From: Gigantopelta aegis
Taxonomy: Eukaryota; Mollusca; Gastropoda; Neomphalida; Peltospiridae
NCBI RefSeq assembly: GCF_016097555.1
Contig: NC_054704.1
Location: 96,827,405 to 96,891,404 of the forward strand
Length of the DNA: 64,000 bases
Direction of reading: 5' to 3'
Each line of letters starts with the position of its first letter. Within the stretch, counting starts at the first letter, position 1. Position numbers and translations under genes: made by a program. This document shows, one piece after another, positions 22,420-35,400 of the stretch. Below the pieces are notes generated by a model, which made no database searches, had not been told where the DNA came from, and saw only the letters and a list, made by a program, of their open reading frames with translations.

Positions 22420-22759
22420 TTTATACATTTGATTAGATAAAAATACTAATTAATGGTTAAATAAACTTTATTTACAAGGAAGCTAAAAAGTGTTTATACA
22501 AAGGGTTGAAAAGGGTTTCTACAAATGATTGCTACTGACAAAACAGCAAGTGATCTTATATACAATATCTCTTTAATGCACCAGTCGTGGAACATTGGTT
22601 GGGACGAGTCCATGGACGGCAATCAATCTTACTATCCACTGAACTTCTGGCGAGTGCCACAAATAGGTGTGCGCGCAGGAATTTATCGAAAGGGTGGTCT
22701 AGACTGTGGCGATGATGTGTTTTGGGGTCTAGTCATCTAGTCATGCTCTCTCAGATATA

Positions 22760-22793
<34 letters not shown>

Positions 22794-23139
22794 TTTTTTA
22801 TTATTTGCTTTGTGTATAAGGTTAAAGCAGCAAGTTCCGAAAAGACAAACCAGCAAAATAAGATGTTAAATATCACAATCTGACAATAAAATAGGCGAAC
22901 TTCATGTAGGTAAATGAGAAACAGCTAGATAATAGATTGTTACACAGACCAATAAAATACACATATTACAGGTGTAATATCATAGTTATTAGTGCTATAG
23001 TTAACCATTTTACATGTGTTTATTACAAACACATGTAACTACAAATTAATCAATGTCTCATATATTCTTTGCATAAGCATAGGCGTAGGGGGCTATTTTT
23101 GTAAGTGGCAGGCTGATTTGTGTCCGAATTGAACGAAGA

Positions 23140-23468
23140 AAGAAAGAAAGAAATGTTTTATTTAACGACGCACTCAACACATTTTATTTACGGTTATATG
23201 GTGTCAGACATATGGTTAAGGACCACACAAATATGGAGAGGAAACCCGCTGTCGCCACTTCATGGGCTACTCTTTTCGATTAGCAGAATGGGATCTTTTA
23301 TATGCACCATCCCATAGACAAGATAGCACATACCACGGCCTTTGATGTACCAGTCGTGGTGCAGACTGGAGCGAGAAATAGCGCAATGGGCCCACTGACG
23401 GGGATCGATCTCAAACCGGCCGCGCATCGAGCGAGCGCTGTACTACTGGGCTACGTCCCGTCCCGCCC
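23140..23468 (-). mobile_element. tRNA-derived SINE (head A, tail 1), nearly full length
   Basis: Tail ('aaagaaatgttttatttaac') on the left, core 'gggctactcttttcgattag', and tRNA-like head at the right ('gggatcgatctcaaaccggc' as B-box region, 'ggctacgtcccg' as A-box region). Little diverged from the other tail-1 copies. Confidence 0.9.
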
Positions 23469-23517
23469 CTGAATTGAACGAAGATGCCCGAACCTGAATA
23501 ACATTGATTCATATTAA

Positions 23518-23945
23518 CATTACTACCAAACAGCTATATGGGGCTGAAGACCAATTACTACGCATTTTTACTTGGATTACAGCCAACATTGTGGGTAGAA
23601 TGAAGGAAATTCAAGGATGAAAAGGTTTCAGGCCAGCCATTTTGTCCGAATAACTCTATTGGGGGGGGGGGGGGGGGGGGGGGGTGCGCCATTCTATACG
23701 CTCATAAGTACGAGACGGGGGGGGGGGGGGGGTTACAGACACTTGGCAACCCCCCCCCCCCCCCCCCAACACACACACACCTGCAATGCTGGAGCCAATC
23801 CCTCAAATTCGGGCAAAAACGGAAGAGATATTCGGGAAAATGTGTTAACTTGAGACCTTTTTACCATGTATTTCCATCATTCTACCCGCAAAATTAGTGA
23901 TTCGTATGCAACCCTATATAGCTGTTTGGTAGTAATGCTTATATA
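23518..23945. repeat. Foldback element with poly(G)/poly(C) centre
   Basis: The left arm (about 23518-23635, 'attactaccaaacagctata') is repeated inverted at about 23840-23940 ('tatagctgtttggtagtaat'). Between the arms are G runs of about 24 and 16 bases and a C run of about 18. The arms share 'gggtagaatgaaggaaat'-like sequence at lower identity. Confidence 0.8.
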
Positions 23946-24006
23946 AATAAAAGGTGTTATCTAGATTATAGGGTATATTCGTTTAATTCTAGCTAAAATC
24001 AGTCTG

Positions 24007-24007
<1 letters not shown>

Positions 24008-24045
<38 letters not shown>
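24008..24045. repeat. Poly(C) run, about 38 bases
   Basis: Uninterrupted C homopolymer. The exact length is likely to be unreliable in assembly. Confidence 0.9.
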
Positions 24046-24046
<1 letters not shown>

Positions 24047-24562
24047 CCCCTACTCAACCACTCCTATAAAAATGGGAGCCCGTACGCCTAAGCTTACGCT
24101 TATGTGCGTACGTGTTTGCGCGTTGTGTAAACCATTTAATTTAGTACTAGATTCGTGTCTTATCATGTTCTCGTTACTCTTATGCAATCGGCGAATCCAC
24201 AAAATATAATAAACTGACTAAATTTACTGTCGGCAGCTCGATAACTTAAGAAGTCAGAGACAGACGAGTTGCACAAAGACAGCAAACCTGTTGGCAACAT
24301 CTGCCTGGAATACCTTTACGAAGTATTTGCCTCACTTAAGTATAGCATGTCCAATTCTAAGGACTGCGATTTTGAATAATAATTTAAGAAACAACAACAA
24401 TAAACCCAAACATTTCTACTTGTAAGTTAAATTATTTGGTTTATTTTTTATATTAATATAGTTGAAGGTATGTTTACACATGAAAGCAAAAGCTAATAAA
24501 TGATTTCACCATTACAAGACTTTGAGACTGCACCTTTAAGACTATGACTTAAATCTATACCG

Positions 24563-24972
24563 ATACCGGACTCGATGGCGTCATTGGTAGACCATCGGTC
24601 TACAGGCTGGTAGGTACTGGGTTCGGATCTCAGTCGAGGAATGGGATTTTTAATCCAGATACCGACTCCAAACCCTGAGTGAGTGCTCCGCAAGGCTCAA
24701 TGGGTAGGTGTAAACCACTTGCACCGACCAGTGATCCATAACTGGTTCAACAAAGGCCATGGTTTGTGCTATCCTGCCTGTGGGAAGCGCAAATAAAAGA
24801 TCCCTTGCTGCCTGTCATAGAAGAGTAGCCTATGTGGCGACAGCAGGTTTCCTCTAAAAAAAAACCTGTCAGAATGACCATATGTTTGACGTCCAATAGC
24901 CGATGATAAGATAAAAAATCAATGTGCTCTAGTGGTGTTGTTAAATAAAACAAACTTTACTATCTTTTTTTT
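24563..24972 (+). mobile_element. tRNA-derived SINE (head B, tail 2)
   Basis: The head ('tggcgtcattggtagaccat', B box 'gggttcggatc') matches the copy at 58197-58588. The core ('cctgcctgtgggaagcgca') is shared with all copies. The tail is of type 2 ('caatgtgctctagtggtgtt'), unlike 58197-58588. Flanked by the direct repeat 'aaatctataccg' at about 24551 and 24975. Confidence 0.9.
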
Positions 24973-25458
24973 AAAAATCTATACCGGTACATCAAAAACA
25001 TTCCAACAAATAATTCAAAACCAAAGATTCTTAAATGTAAGCAGAACTAATGAAACCAGAAGTGGTGTCAAACATAGTCCTTAGAGATACATTATTAGAA
25101 AACATATATGCAGTTTTCCCAATGTCCTGAAAAATAAAATAACAAATCCCATTTTTGTAAAATAAAAAAAAATAAAAAATGGAATAAAATCTGTGGTCCT
25201 TCCTACTGGGAACGCCTTTTTTTCACACTATGGAATTTACTACAAGTTATTTATTTCTGAGATGACCATTTTCTATATTGGACACAATTATAGTTTGTTT
25301 TTGTTGTTTTTTGTTATTTCCAAAACACTTTTACTTTTCTTGTTACGTCAAAACTAAACTGAAATAATTTACAAAAAAAAACCCAAAACAAAAACATAAA
25401 CATATTACTGTTTGCTGCTGTTACCAAGAAATTTTATGTAAACTATTCTAATCCACCT

Positions 25459-25893
25459 CATGGAAAGGAAAGAAATGTTTTATTTAACGCACTCAAAATA
25501 TTTTATTTACAGGTTATATGGTGTCTGACATATGGTTAAGGACTACACATATATTGAGAGGAAGGAAGGCAGGAAATGTTTTATTTAATGACACACTCAA
25601 CACATTTTATTTACGGTTATATGGCGTCTGACATAATATGGTTACGGACCACACAGATATTGAGAGGAAACCTGCTGTCGCCACTTCATGGGCTACTCTT
25701 TTCGATTAGCAGCAAGGGATCTTTTATATGCACCATCCCACAAACAGGACAGTACATACCACGACCTTTGTTACACCTGTTGTGGAACACTGGCTGGAAC
25801 GAGAAATAGCCCAATGGGTCCACCGCCGGGGATCAATCCTAGACCGACTGTGCATCAAATGAACACTTTAGCACTGGGCTATGTCCAGCCCCT
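25459..25893 (-). mobile_element. SINE pair: truncated plus full tail-1 copy
   Basis: A 3' piece (25461-25568) adjoins a near-complete copy (25569-25893), both reversed. The composite is bordered by 'tccacctcatgg' on both sides (about 25452 and 25892), which dates the insertion after the surrounding repeat was in place. The doubled tail may reflect insertion into a SINE tail or template switching. Confidence 0.85.
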
Positions 25894-25928
25894 CCACCTC
25901 ATGGGATGCAACAAGTCAATTAAATGAT

Positions 25929-26523
25929 CATAAAACATATTACTGTTGTGCTGCCGTTTACTAAGAAATAACAGTGAATGAAAGCTATTTTAATTCACCT
26001 CACATAAAACATATTACTGTTGTGCTGCCGTTTACTAAGAAATAACAGTGAATGAAAGCTATTTTAATTCACCTCACATAAAACATATTACTGTTGTGCT
26101 GCCGTTTACTATGAAATAACAGTGAATGAAAGCTATTTTAATTCACCTCACATAAAACATATTACTGTTTGTGCTGCCGTTTACTAAGAAATAACAGTGA
26201 ATGAAAGCTATTTTAATTCACCTCACATAAAACATATTACTGTTGTGCTGCCGTTTACTAAGAAATAACAGTGAATGAAAGCTATTTTAATTCACCTCAC
26301 ATAAAACATATTACTGTTGTGCTGCCGTTTACTAAGAAATAACAGTGAATGAAAGCTATTTTAATTCACCTCACATAAAACATATTACTGTTATGCTGCC
26401 GTTTACTATGAAATAACAGTGAATGAAAGCTATTTTAATTCACCTCACATAAAACATATTACTGTTATGCTGCCGTTTACTATGAAATAACAGTGAATGA
26501 AAGCTATTTTAATTCACCTCACA
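25929..26523. repeat. 74-bp tandem repeat, about 8 copies
   Basis: The unit begins 'cataaaacatattactgttg' and ends 'ttaattcacctca'. Copies start at 25929, 26003, 26077, 26151 (75 bp), 26226, 26300, 26374 and 26448. Differences are single bases, such as aag/atg and ttg/tta. An older diverged copy lies at about 25394-25458, left of the SINE pair. Confidence 0.95.
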
Positions 26524-27196
26524 GAAAACAAAAAACTAAATGACAAACGTTCAATGCGTAAGGTACATTTTTATTGGAAACAATTTGACAAAAATAATTC
26601 AGTGAAAGACAAATCATCATAGTTATTATACCACAGCACCCACAAACACAGCCTGGTATTATAACATGGCTTCGTCAGTAACCACGGTTTGTGACAAACA
26701 TGACACTGTCAATTTAAAAGAAGCAGAACAGTTATAGCATAATAGGGATTTTTGTTAAAAAAAAATTCTTTCACAAAAACTGTTGGGAGATCGATCACGA
26801 ACACGAGTTACTTTTATTACCGATACATATTTAGGAATGGCAAAATGATATGAATTTTGTTACAAAATACAACAAATTATATTCATACCTTAAGTTCAGC
26901 ATGTAAAAAAACCCACCCAAGTTGATTTGACTCTGAATTACACTACACTACCAATCGCATTCATACAAATGTTTACTGTCAATCAAATGGTAAGAATGCA
27001 TCATAATTTACAGTTGTAATATTTCCACCAATGATCCCATCCCATACAACAATATTGAAGTACTACATGCTCTTCCTTGGTGTCCCACATAAGCAAAATG
27101 ACATCACAAAACAGATACAATTACACACACATATATTTCATCATAAAAAATATAAACACAACATATTACTGTCTCAAAGCAAACTTCCAATAGAAT

Positions 27197-27197
<1 letters not shown>

Positions 27198-27250
<53 letters not shown>
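27198..27250. repeat. Poly(C) run, about 53 bases
   Basis: Uninterrupted C homopolymer inside the region that would be the long 3' UTR or downstream flank of C9orf72. Apparent proline-rich frames are artefacts. Confidence 0.9.
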
Positions 27251-27427
27251 ATAGCCCAGTCCTGATTTGAATCAAACACGTGCATCATAAAATTCTGTTA
27301 TTTCCATCTTACACCATTTATGCAGTTGGCTAGGACTATGAAAATTGTGTGTATGTGTGTGGGTAGGGTGTGGGGGTGGGCTGTGTAGTAATGTTTGTAT
27401 AAAAGGTTCCTATTGTGATTTTCCCTA

Positions 27428-27498
27428 TTATCTCAGTTAGTAGAGCACTGGCCTGTCATATAAAGTGTCTGTGGTTCGAATCCTCACAGTGGAGACTG
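27428..27498 (+). repeat. tRNA-like sequence (pseudo-tRNA or SINE head)
   Basis: 'tctcagttagtagagcactg' resembles a tRNA D-arm with A box, and 'ggttcgaatcc' is a B box and T-loop motif about 45 bp later. I could not fold a complete acceptor stem, so a working tRNA gene is unlikely. Confidence 0.5.
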
Positions 27499-27808
27499 AT
27501 TTATGCAACAAGTTTTGTGTAACCTAACTTTTGTCTATACATTAAATTTAGCACATCATAAACATAGTTGTGATGGGTTATGTGAAATCAAATGGGTTAC
27601 AACTCAGAAATGGCTTACACAAAGTTTCAATACTTTGAAACCTGAGTAATAATATAAACTGAAGATATTGTAAGGGACAGGCTTTTTGTCAGAGGGTACA
27701 GAGGGTAAAACTGTGGATAATAAAATTTTGGAAATTAATGGATATATTTTCATAATTTTTAGACAGATGATAGCAAGAGAACTGCTATTTTAAGTTCGTT
27801 AACACACA

Positions 27809-28011
27809 TCAGGGGCAGCGCAGACACTATGGCCAGTACGACAATAGCCGTACCACTTTTTAAAGAGGTACAGTATGGCCGTACAACTTTTTTTTTTTTT
27901 GCATGTGTTAAATTTGTTGTATCTGTGAAAATGTTCTTCACAGGTGAACCTGAAAAGAGTCTGGAAACCTTGAGCCGTACAACAATTTTTTTACACTGTG
28001 CCACCCCTGCA
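27809..28011. mobile_element. Short hAT-like MITE
   Basis: Starts 'caggggcagcgcag' and ends 'ctgtgccacccctg', imperfect inverted repeats of CAG...CTG type; about 200 bp. The flanks do not give a clear 8-bp duplication. Confidence 0.6.
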
Positions 28012-28428
28012 TGTACATGAAACTATAACCACCTAGAATGGTCGGTCTGATTTTTATCAAGTACCCTCAAATTAAGTTTTGGCAGAAAGCCTGAAGGGCA
28101 AATCTGAAGCAGGTACAGCAGAGCAGGAGGCTCTAGTCCCCCCAATAATTCTAAATAAAAAATATTATTGGTAGTACATGTAAATCGTAAGGCAGAGATG
28201 AATTTTACTTGTCGAATGCAGGAATTTGCATTTCAGGACATCTAATTTGTACAGTTTTATGGGGAAGCATACCCCCGAACCCCTTAAAGACTTTGCTTTG
28301 CACCTTCAATCTCAGTCAGCCCTCTCAATGTCTACTTCCGCTGTGCCTGTGAAACCTGCTTAGGGTGTGAAATATCCCCATACACTAGCACTATTAATTC
28401 CTCAGTATGAGTAACACATGACTCCACA

Positions 28429-31400
28429 TCACATGGCATCCTCACTGTTAAGATGGTGTTCGAGGTCGTATTTTCTATCGCCCAGTAGGAAATGATAGAT
28501 CCCTGGTTTCAGTTTCTCCGCAGCAGCAATCACAATGCGGAAATTGCCTTCAGGAATGAGAGACAAGTCGAGTTTCAGTCTTTTCAAACCTCCCTTCAGT
28601 GGAACCATTCCTCTGCGACTGAAACAAAACATCAGGAACTGCATCACGGAACATTTTGTTAAGGATCAAGCGGCAATTCACCACACAAGTTTCAGAATGA
28701 AGGAATGACTGTTTAACGACGCCCGCTATTGGGTGTCAAACTAAGGTAAATGTGTAAATGAATTCACAATCAACTTCAACATAAAAATTCAAGAGTTAAA
28801 TTAAACTCGGTGTAAAGAACAAGTTTGCCACACAATTCTAAAATGTTAAATATGAGTTGTTAATGAAAGTTTAGAAAACAAAGTTTTCCCTATGTAAATA
28901 CATGCATCACAATGATTACAATAACAAAAACAATTTGTGATTCACATCAATATAAAATTAAATTGGCATTAATAAAGCAGTGTAAAGAAATGTGAAAAAT
29001 ACATGTATTACAGAATAATGATTAGCATATTAAAAATGGTAATTGATGTCAGAAAGTTAAAGTTTGTTTTGTTTTGTTTAACTACACTACTAAAGCACAC
29101 TGATTTATTAATCATTGGCTATTGAATGTCAAACATTTTGGTAAAGAAAGTTTTACTTGTAATCTTAGAAAAGAAACCTGCTACATTATCTCAAAAGTAG
29201 CAAGGGATTTTTTATATGCACCATCCCAGACAGGACAGCATATACCATGGCCTTTGACATACCAGTTGTGGTGCACTGGCTGGAACGAGAAGTAGCCCAA
29301 AGAGCCCACTGACAAGAATATATTCTAGACTGACTGCACATCAAGCGTCTCCCCCACCACCCGAAGTTAGAAAGGGTTTATGACAATATGTTTACTTGAT
29401 GACATCATACGTGGTCTATAAAAGAAAATAAATGATTACAATAATTATTATGTTTAAAATTATATCCGGGCATAGCCACATCAGTTTTGTGATGGCTCAT
29501 AAAGATAAAGTCTGGAGGCCGAGTCTAAGTCATGTTGGTTAACCCCCATGACCTGGGATGAAAGTGGCTGTAAAACTTACGTTTCTTGTTCCACATATTT
29601 AATAAGACACACAGCTCTCCTGGACAGCTGTCTCATGAAGTGAGCAATGTAAGCATCCCGCACACCATACACAGCAGGCAGCTTGACAATCTGCGTTGAA
29701 ACAAACACAATGACACTAAGTATAATCTCCAGTCAAACAGTTAAAATCAAACCACGATGAATTAATGGATAGATGAATGGATAAAAGAACAGATGGAAGG
29801 ATAGATGGATCAATGGAGGGAGGGAGGATTGGGAATGAATGAATGTTTAACAACACCCCAGCACAAAAATACACATGGGCTATTGGGTGTCACAAAAGGT
29901 ATATGAAGATATTATTTATATGATTATGTAAAACCAGTGTAAGGAGGGAGGATTGGGTGGTTGGAAAGGGTAGGTGCATGCACTGATTGAAAACCAATTT
30001 TATTGTACAAAGAACAAAAGAATTGGGCACAAATTTGACAACTTACAAGGCCTTCTTCTCTATACATTCAATATACATGGTGACTTATTACATAACTGTA
30101 TATTTAAACTACACTTAAACAGTCAAAGTTAACCAGAAAGGAAATATATTATATACAAAAGAATATGAAAAAAAGAAAGGAAATAATAGTAATGCAAGAG
30201 ATTACACAAATAATACTTCACATGCAGTCAAACCTTCACTATCACACTTACAAATAATCCACACTATAATTTAAATTATACTTAAATATTATTCATAAAA
30301 AACAATGAGTTTGTTTGATATACATATATATTTGAAAAGGAAATATATATTTCTTTATTATTAGCATTGTTTAATGTGTTTTGACCATATAACAGTAATT
30401 GTAAATATATTGGTTGAAAATGATATAACGAATTACATAGAACCAGTCTCTTTTTATATTTTTCACATTTAAAGAAAAAATGGACATAGTTTTCTAATCG
30501 GTATCCACAGTTATATGAAATGTCTGTGGAAAGTCCACATCTGTATATATCAGCATTTACAGGGCTAAATTCATGTCGTAATCTTCCATGTAATATATTT
30601 TCTATTCTTTTTCCACAGGAAAAATAAACTGAAAGTTTATTTACCATTGGCGTTACTGCTTTTTTTGAAAGACGATGTTGGTTCACACTTTCCAATTGCT
30701 GGATTTAAATTATTCCACACATCAATTACTGAGTAAATAAATGATTAATTTTAATAAACTTGTCCGAGCAAACGGCGTAGATATGTCCTCCCAGCCCTCT
30801 GAAGCATATTACTTCCAGCCCTCTGAAGCATATTCCTCCCAGCCCTCTGAAGCATATTCCTCCCAGCCCTCTGAAGCATATTCCTCCCAGCCCTCTGAGG
30901 CATATGTCCTCCCAGCCCTCTGAAACATATTCCTCCCAGCCCTCTGAAGCATATTCCTCCCAGCCCTCTGAAGCATATTCCTCCCAGCCCTCTAAAGCAT
31001 ATTCTACAACAGGACGAATCAAAGTACAGTGAAACCTCTCAAGACCTGACCCTCTGCAAACTGGAATTCTCTCAAAACCGGATGCTTTAAAGAGTCCCTT
31101 TTTAAAAACTAGGACATAACTTCTCTAAACTGAATCCCTCTTTAAAACTGGACATTTGTCTTGGTCCCAGGTGTGTCCAGTTTAAAGGGGTTTTACTGTA
31201 CAATATATTCTCATTAGAGTTTGACGATTTAACAACAGTCTGTATTTCCTAAATAATGAGATCATTACCGATGCTGATGTGCATACATTTTGAATATGAA
31301 TAGACTATTTTGCACCATCTGCTAAAGTTAAACCTAAATATTGATGCATTTTTTATTTGTTTAAAGTTGTGTTACCAAATACTAGTCATAGTTCATTGAT

Positions 31401-34400
31401 TATTTTTGTTACAGACGCATGCACCTCAGTTGAACACTCTACCGACTGAGCTGGTCCCACACTGTAGCAAATGAAGAATGCATATGAACAAATAAATGAG
31501 AGTAATGTTTCTTTCAGCCGATTCAACTTAGCATCTCTCCATCACACACACATCAGAAAATGCTGTATCTACAAAATACTATAATAAAATTATACCATTG
31601 GCATATTAAAGAATTCTTTGTTGAGATATTTACAAAGAAAGTCACAGACAAAATAGCTATCCCCAGCTGTTAAATATTCATACCTCATCCATAAAATTAA
31701 GAACAATGGTGTCGGGATAGTTAACAGCTTCCAAGGCTGCACTGAAAAATAAAATTGAAAACAATTACACTCCAGAAAGGAAGGAAGGAAATGTTTTATT
31801 TAACAAGGCACTCAACACATTTTTATGTACAGTTATATGGTGTCAGACACACGGTTACAGAACCACACAGATATAGAGAGGAATCCTGCTGTCGGCACTT
31901 AATAGGCTATTCTTTTCGATTAGCAGCAAGGCATCTTTTATATGCACCATCCCACAGACAGGATAGTATATACCACAGCCTTTGTTACACCAGCTGCGGA
32001 GCACTGGCTGGAACAAGAAATAGCCCAATGAGGCCACTGATGGGGATCGATCCTAAACCCACCGCGCATCAAGTGAGTGCTTTACCACTGGGCTACGTCC
32101 TGCATCCAATTACATTCAAAGTACTGTCTCTTGTTCTATGATAATGAAAGCTATCACTTTTCCCCCAACTCTTTTCTAAAAGTAACTGTGTAAGAACATT
32201 GTACATACATGTAATTCAGTTAACAGAAAGCAGACACTAATCTACATGTCAATGTAGGAAATAAAAACAAAGAGACGTAACTTCTACCTTCACAGAAGAA
32301 TGGGGTGAACTTTGATAAAAATGGAGAAGTCAACATTTATTAATATATTTTGATGTTTCATAATCATATTCATAAATTGTGCATTCGGAAAAAGATTCAT
32401 TCCACTTGATATATTAGTGTGTGTGAGAGATTACAAACTAATTAAATCAATTATGAATGTGTTTATCCTTCTACACTGAAATACATGTTCCTTGTTAACC
32501 AAACAATTTAACACAAAAATCCTCACTTCGATTTTGTTTACACAGATTTCCAAATACATTTGTTTCCAATGAACCATGACTGGTATATCAAAGACTGTGG
32601 TATGTGCTCTTGTCTGTGAGATGGTGCATATAAAAGTTCCCTTGCTACTAATGAAAAATGTAACAGGTTTCCTCTCTAAGACTAAATGTCATAATTACCA
32701 AATGTTTAACATCCAATAGATAATGATTAATAAATCAATGTGCTCTAGTGGTGTTGTTAACCAAAACAAACTTTTAACTTTGTTTCCAGTGTGTTTCTCT
32801 CACCTGACATTGATTTCCTGCTCGTGGTTGTAATGGACACAGATGAGTTCATCCTTGAGTGTCTCAAAGTTATGGACATGATGACACTGGCAGAACGGCG
32901 ACTGGCGAACATCTCGGTTCTGAATGTCAATGATAGTCGAAGGGTACTTACTGCACAGGATTTCCTTAATCGGCACACTGAAAGAGCCGTCTGGAAACTT
33001 AAATGTAAAATGAAGAAGAAAAAAAGGGGGATATAAAACCAGAAATGAAAATAACCTTGGACAAACATTTTTTAAATACTTTCATAAAATTCATAAAAAA
33101 TAAGCATTCAAAAGCAATACTTGTCTCCAATCTGATTAAAATTAGCTCTACCAGTAGATCTAACAGCATTGCGTGGACTCCCATGTCCAGGTGACATTTC
33201 ATCTATAAATAACAATTTAAATATCGACCAATTACTCTTCACCTGTTATAGCGTTATTTGGGAGCATACAAATTCTCAAAATATTGGGCGAAACTATTTA
33301 TGCAATAGGCAAACTTGTTGGTCTATTTCAACATTGAAAAAAACTGGGGAAAAGTGCAGTAATAAACTCTGGATTGTATACTAGTATAAACAGATTTTAT
33401 GACTATACCATCACGTTTTTTAAAACAAATTTTATATTGAAATTAGTTTCCGGCATACTTCGTAATTCACCCGAATCATTTCGAATACCCTCAGTATAAT
33501 CCCGAATGTTTTCAAATTCTTTTCAAATCACTGGCATGATTTTGCAAGTAAGGTTTTGATTGGTCGAATGAAAGATCAACTGGACATGCGCTCCAACGGG
33601 TTGCTGTTAGATCCACATGTAATAGTGGAGCTAATTTTAATTAGATTGTACTTGTCCAAATAATTTCTTATCTGCTAAGTTAAAGAGCTATAACTGTGAA
33701 AAATGGGTAAATTGCCATGAAAGTCAAACTTGGTCTGTAACAGTACATGTTAAAGATATATACAGAGTTCCAGCTCAATATCTTGGGGCATTGAGACGTA
33801 AAAAGTCCAGAAAACTGTATGTGGAAGAGATGAACAGACAGACAGACACAGAGGGATGGAGAGGAAACCTATAGTGCCCTCCAGTTGAACCAGTAGGGGA
33901 CTAGTAAAGACTTCATTTTTAGCTCTTCAGGGATCAAACCACTATTGCAGTCAATCAGTGGCATGTAGGTGACAAATTTAGTTCTTTATTTTATTTTGCT
34001 GTAATCATAACTGATTTGACTGTTATGCAATGTTAAAAGAGAGTCCAACTACCGTAATTATGATGTAACAACAGGGTTGATTCCTGCATCTAGAAGGGAA
34101 TGTCATATCAAGTAGTGTGTTGCCTGTATACAGACGTTTAATAAAAGTTGCTTCCCTTCGCAGATCTCTCGATTTAACGTTTATTTTCAGGAAATTTAGG
34201 TCGACTCCTGTCATCATGCTAAGATTTGCATTTTGAAAAGATGGACAGTTATAGTTGGTAACATTACGGCTCATGTCTATCCTACAGACAACGAGGCTTT
34301 GCAGGATGAATGGATACAGGTTTTCAAATTCTATGAGAAACACTTTTACAGTGCTGTACCCCGAGATCATCATATTGGTGAATTGTTTACATGTTAATAG

Positions 34401-35352
34401 GCAACAGACTTTCGAGTCTGTGATTTTGCCGATACATTACCGATATGCTACAATAATACTACTGGCCTCGGCAGTGTTATGGTTAAGCCATCAGAAATAA
34501 TGCTGGTAGGTACAGGGTTTCGCAGGCCGGTACCGGCTCCTACCCAGAGTAAGTTTTAATGATTCATTGGGTAGGTGTAAGACCACTGCACCCTTTTCTC
34601 TCTCCCTAACCACTAGCAACTAACTCACTGTCCTGGACAGACAGCCCAGATAGATGAGGTATGTGCCCAGGACAGCGTGCCTGAACCTTAATTGGATATA
34701 AGCACGAAAATAAGTTGAAATGGAATGAAATGCTACTAAAAATCAATAATTTCTCTGAAATGATGTGCCTTGAATGATACAGTTCAAAGGCTGCGATGGT
34801 AATAACACTCAGCATACCTTAAGAATGCCTTGAATGCTGATGTCATGGTGATAGGCCCACTGTTTGTCAGGAGTTGTTGGTACTTTTCTTGATATTGCAC
34901 GCTCTGCTTCACTATTAAACATAGCTAGAGTAGATATGACCTGCAATAAGCAGATAATAATTCTACATTATTATTTTAGTGTAAATTCATGTATGTTGTT
35001 AAATTCACAACATGAAAGTAATTATGGAAATGTTTTATTTAACGACGCACTCAAAACATTTTATTTACGGTTGGTTATATGGCGTCTGACATATGGTTAA
35101 GGACCACACAGGCATCGAGAGAGGAAACCCTCTGTCGCACTTCATGGGCTACTCTTTTCGATTAGCAGCAAGGGATCTTTTATATGCACCATCCCATAGA
35201 CAGAATAGCACATACCACGGCTTTTGATGTACCAGTCGTGGAGCACTGGCTGGAAGTAATTATTCACTCCTCTCAATTTTCTCAAGGGCACTGATTTACT
35301 TCCCAATTTAAAAACCAAACAACTTCAGAGGGTACTGTAACACACATACATG

Positions 35353-35400
<48 letters not shown>

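Larger units (their letters stand above)
26524..28428 (-). other. Downstream flank / possible 3' UTR of C9orf72
   Basis: After the C9orf72 stop codon no other gene is seen on the minus strand. An AATAAA-type motif (plus-strand 'tttatt' at about 26570) could end a long 3' UTR, but closer signals may be used. The stretch also holds a MITE, a tRNA-like piece and a poly(C) run. Confidence 0.35.

Noticed and set aside
25929-26523. CRISPR-like regular array
   Set aside because: Units are contiguous 74-bp tandem repeats without unique spacers, in a eukaryotic genome.
27428-27498. Functional tRNA gene
   Set aside because: A and B boxes are present but no complete acceptor stem pairing could be made by eye.
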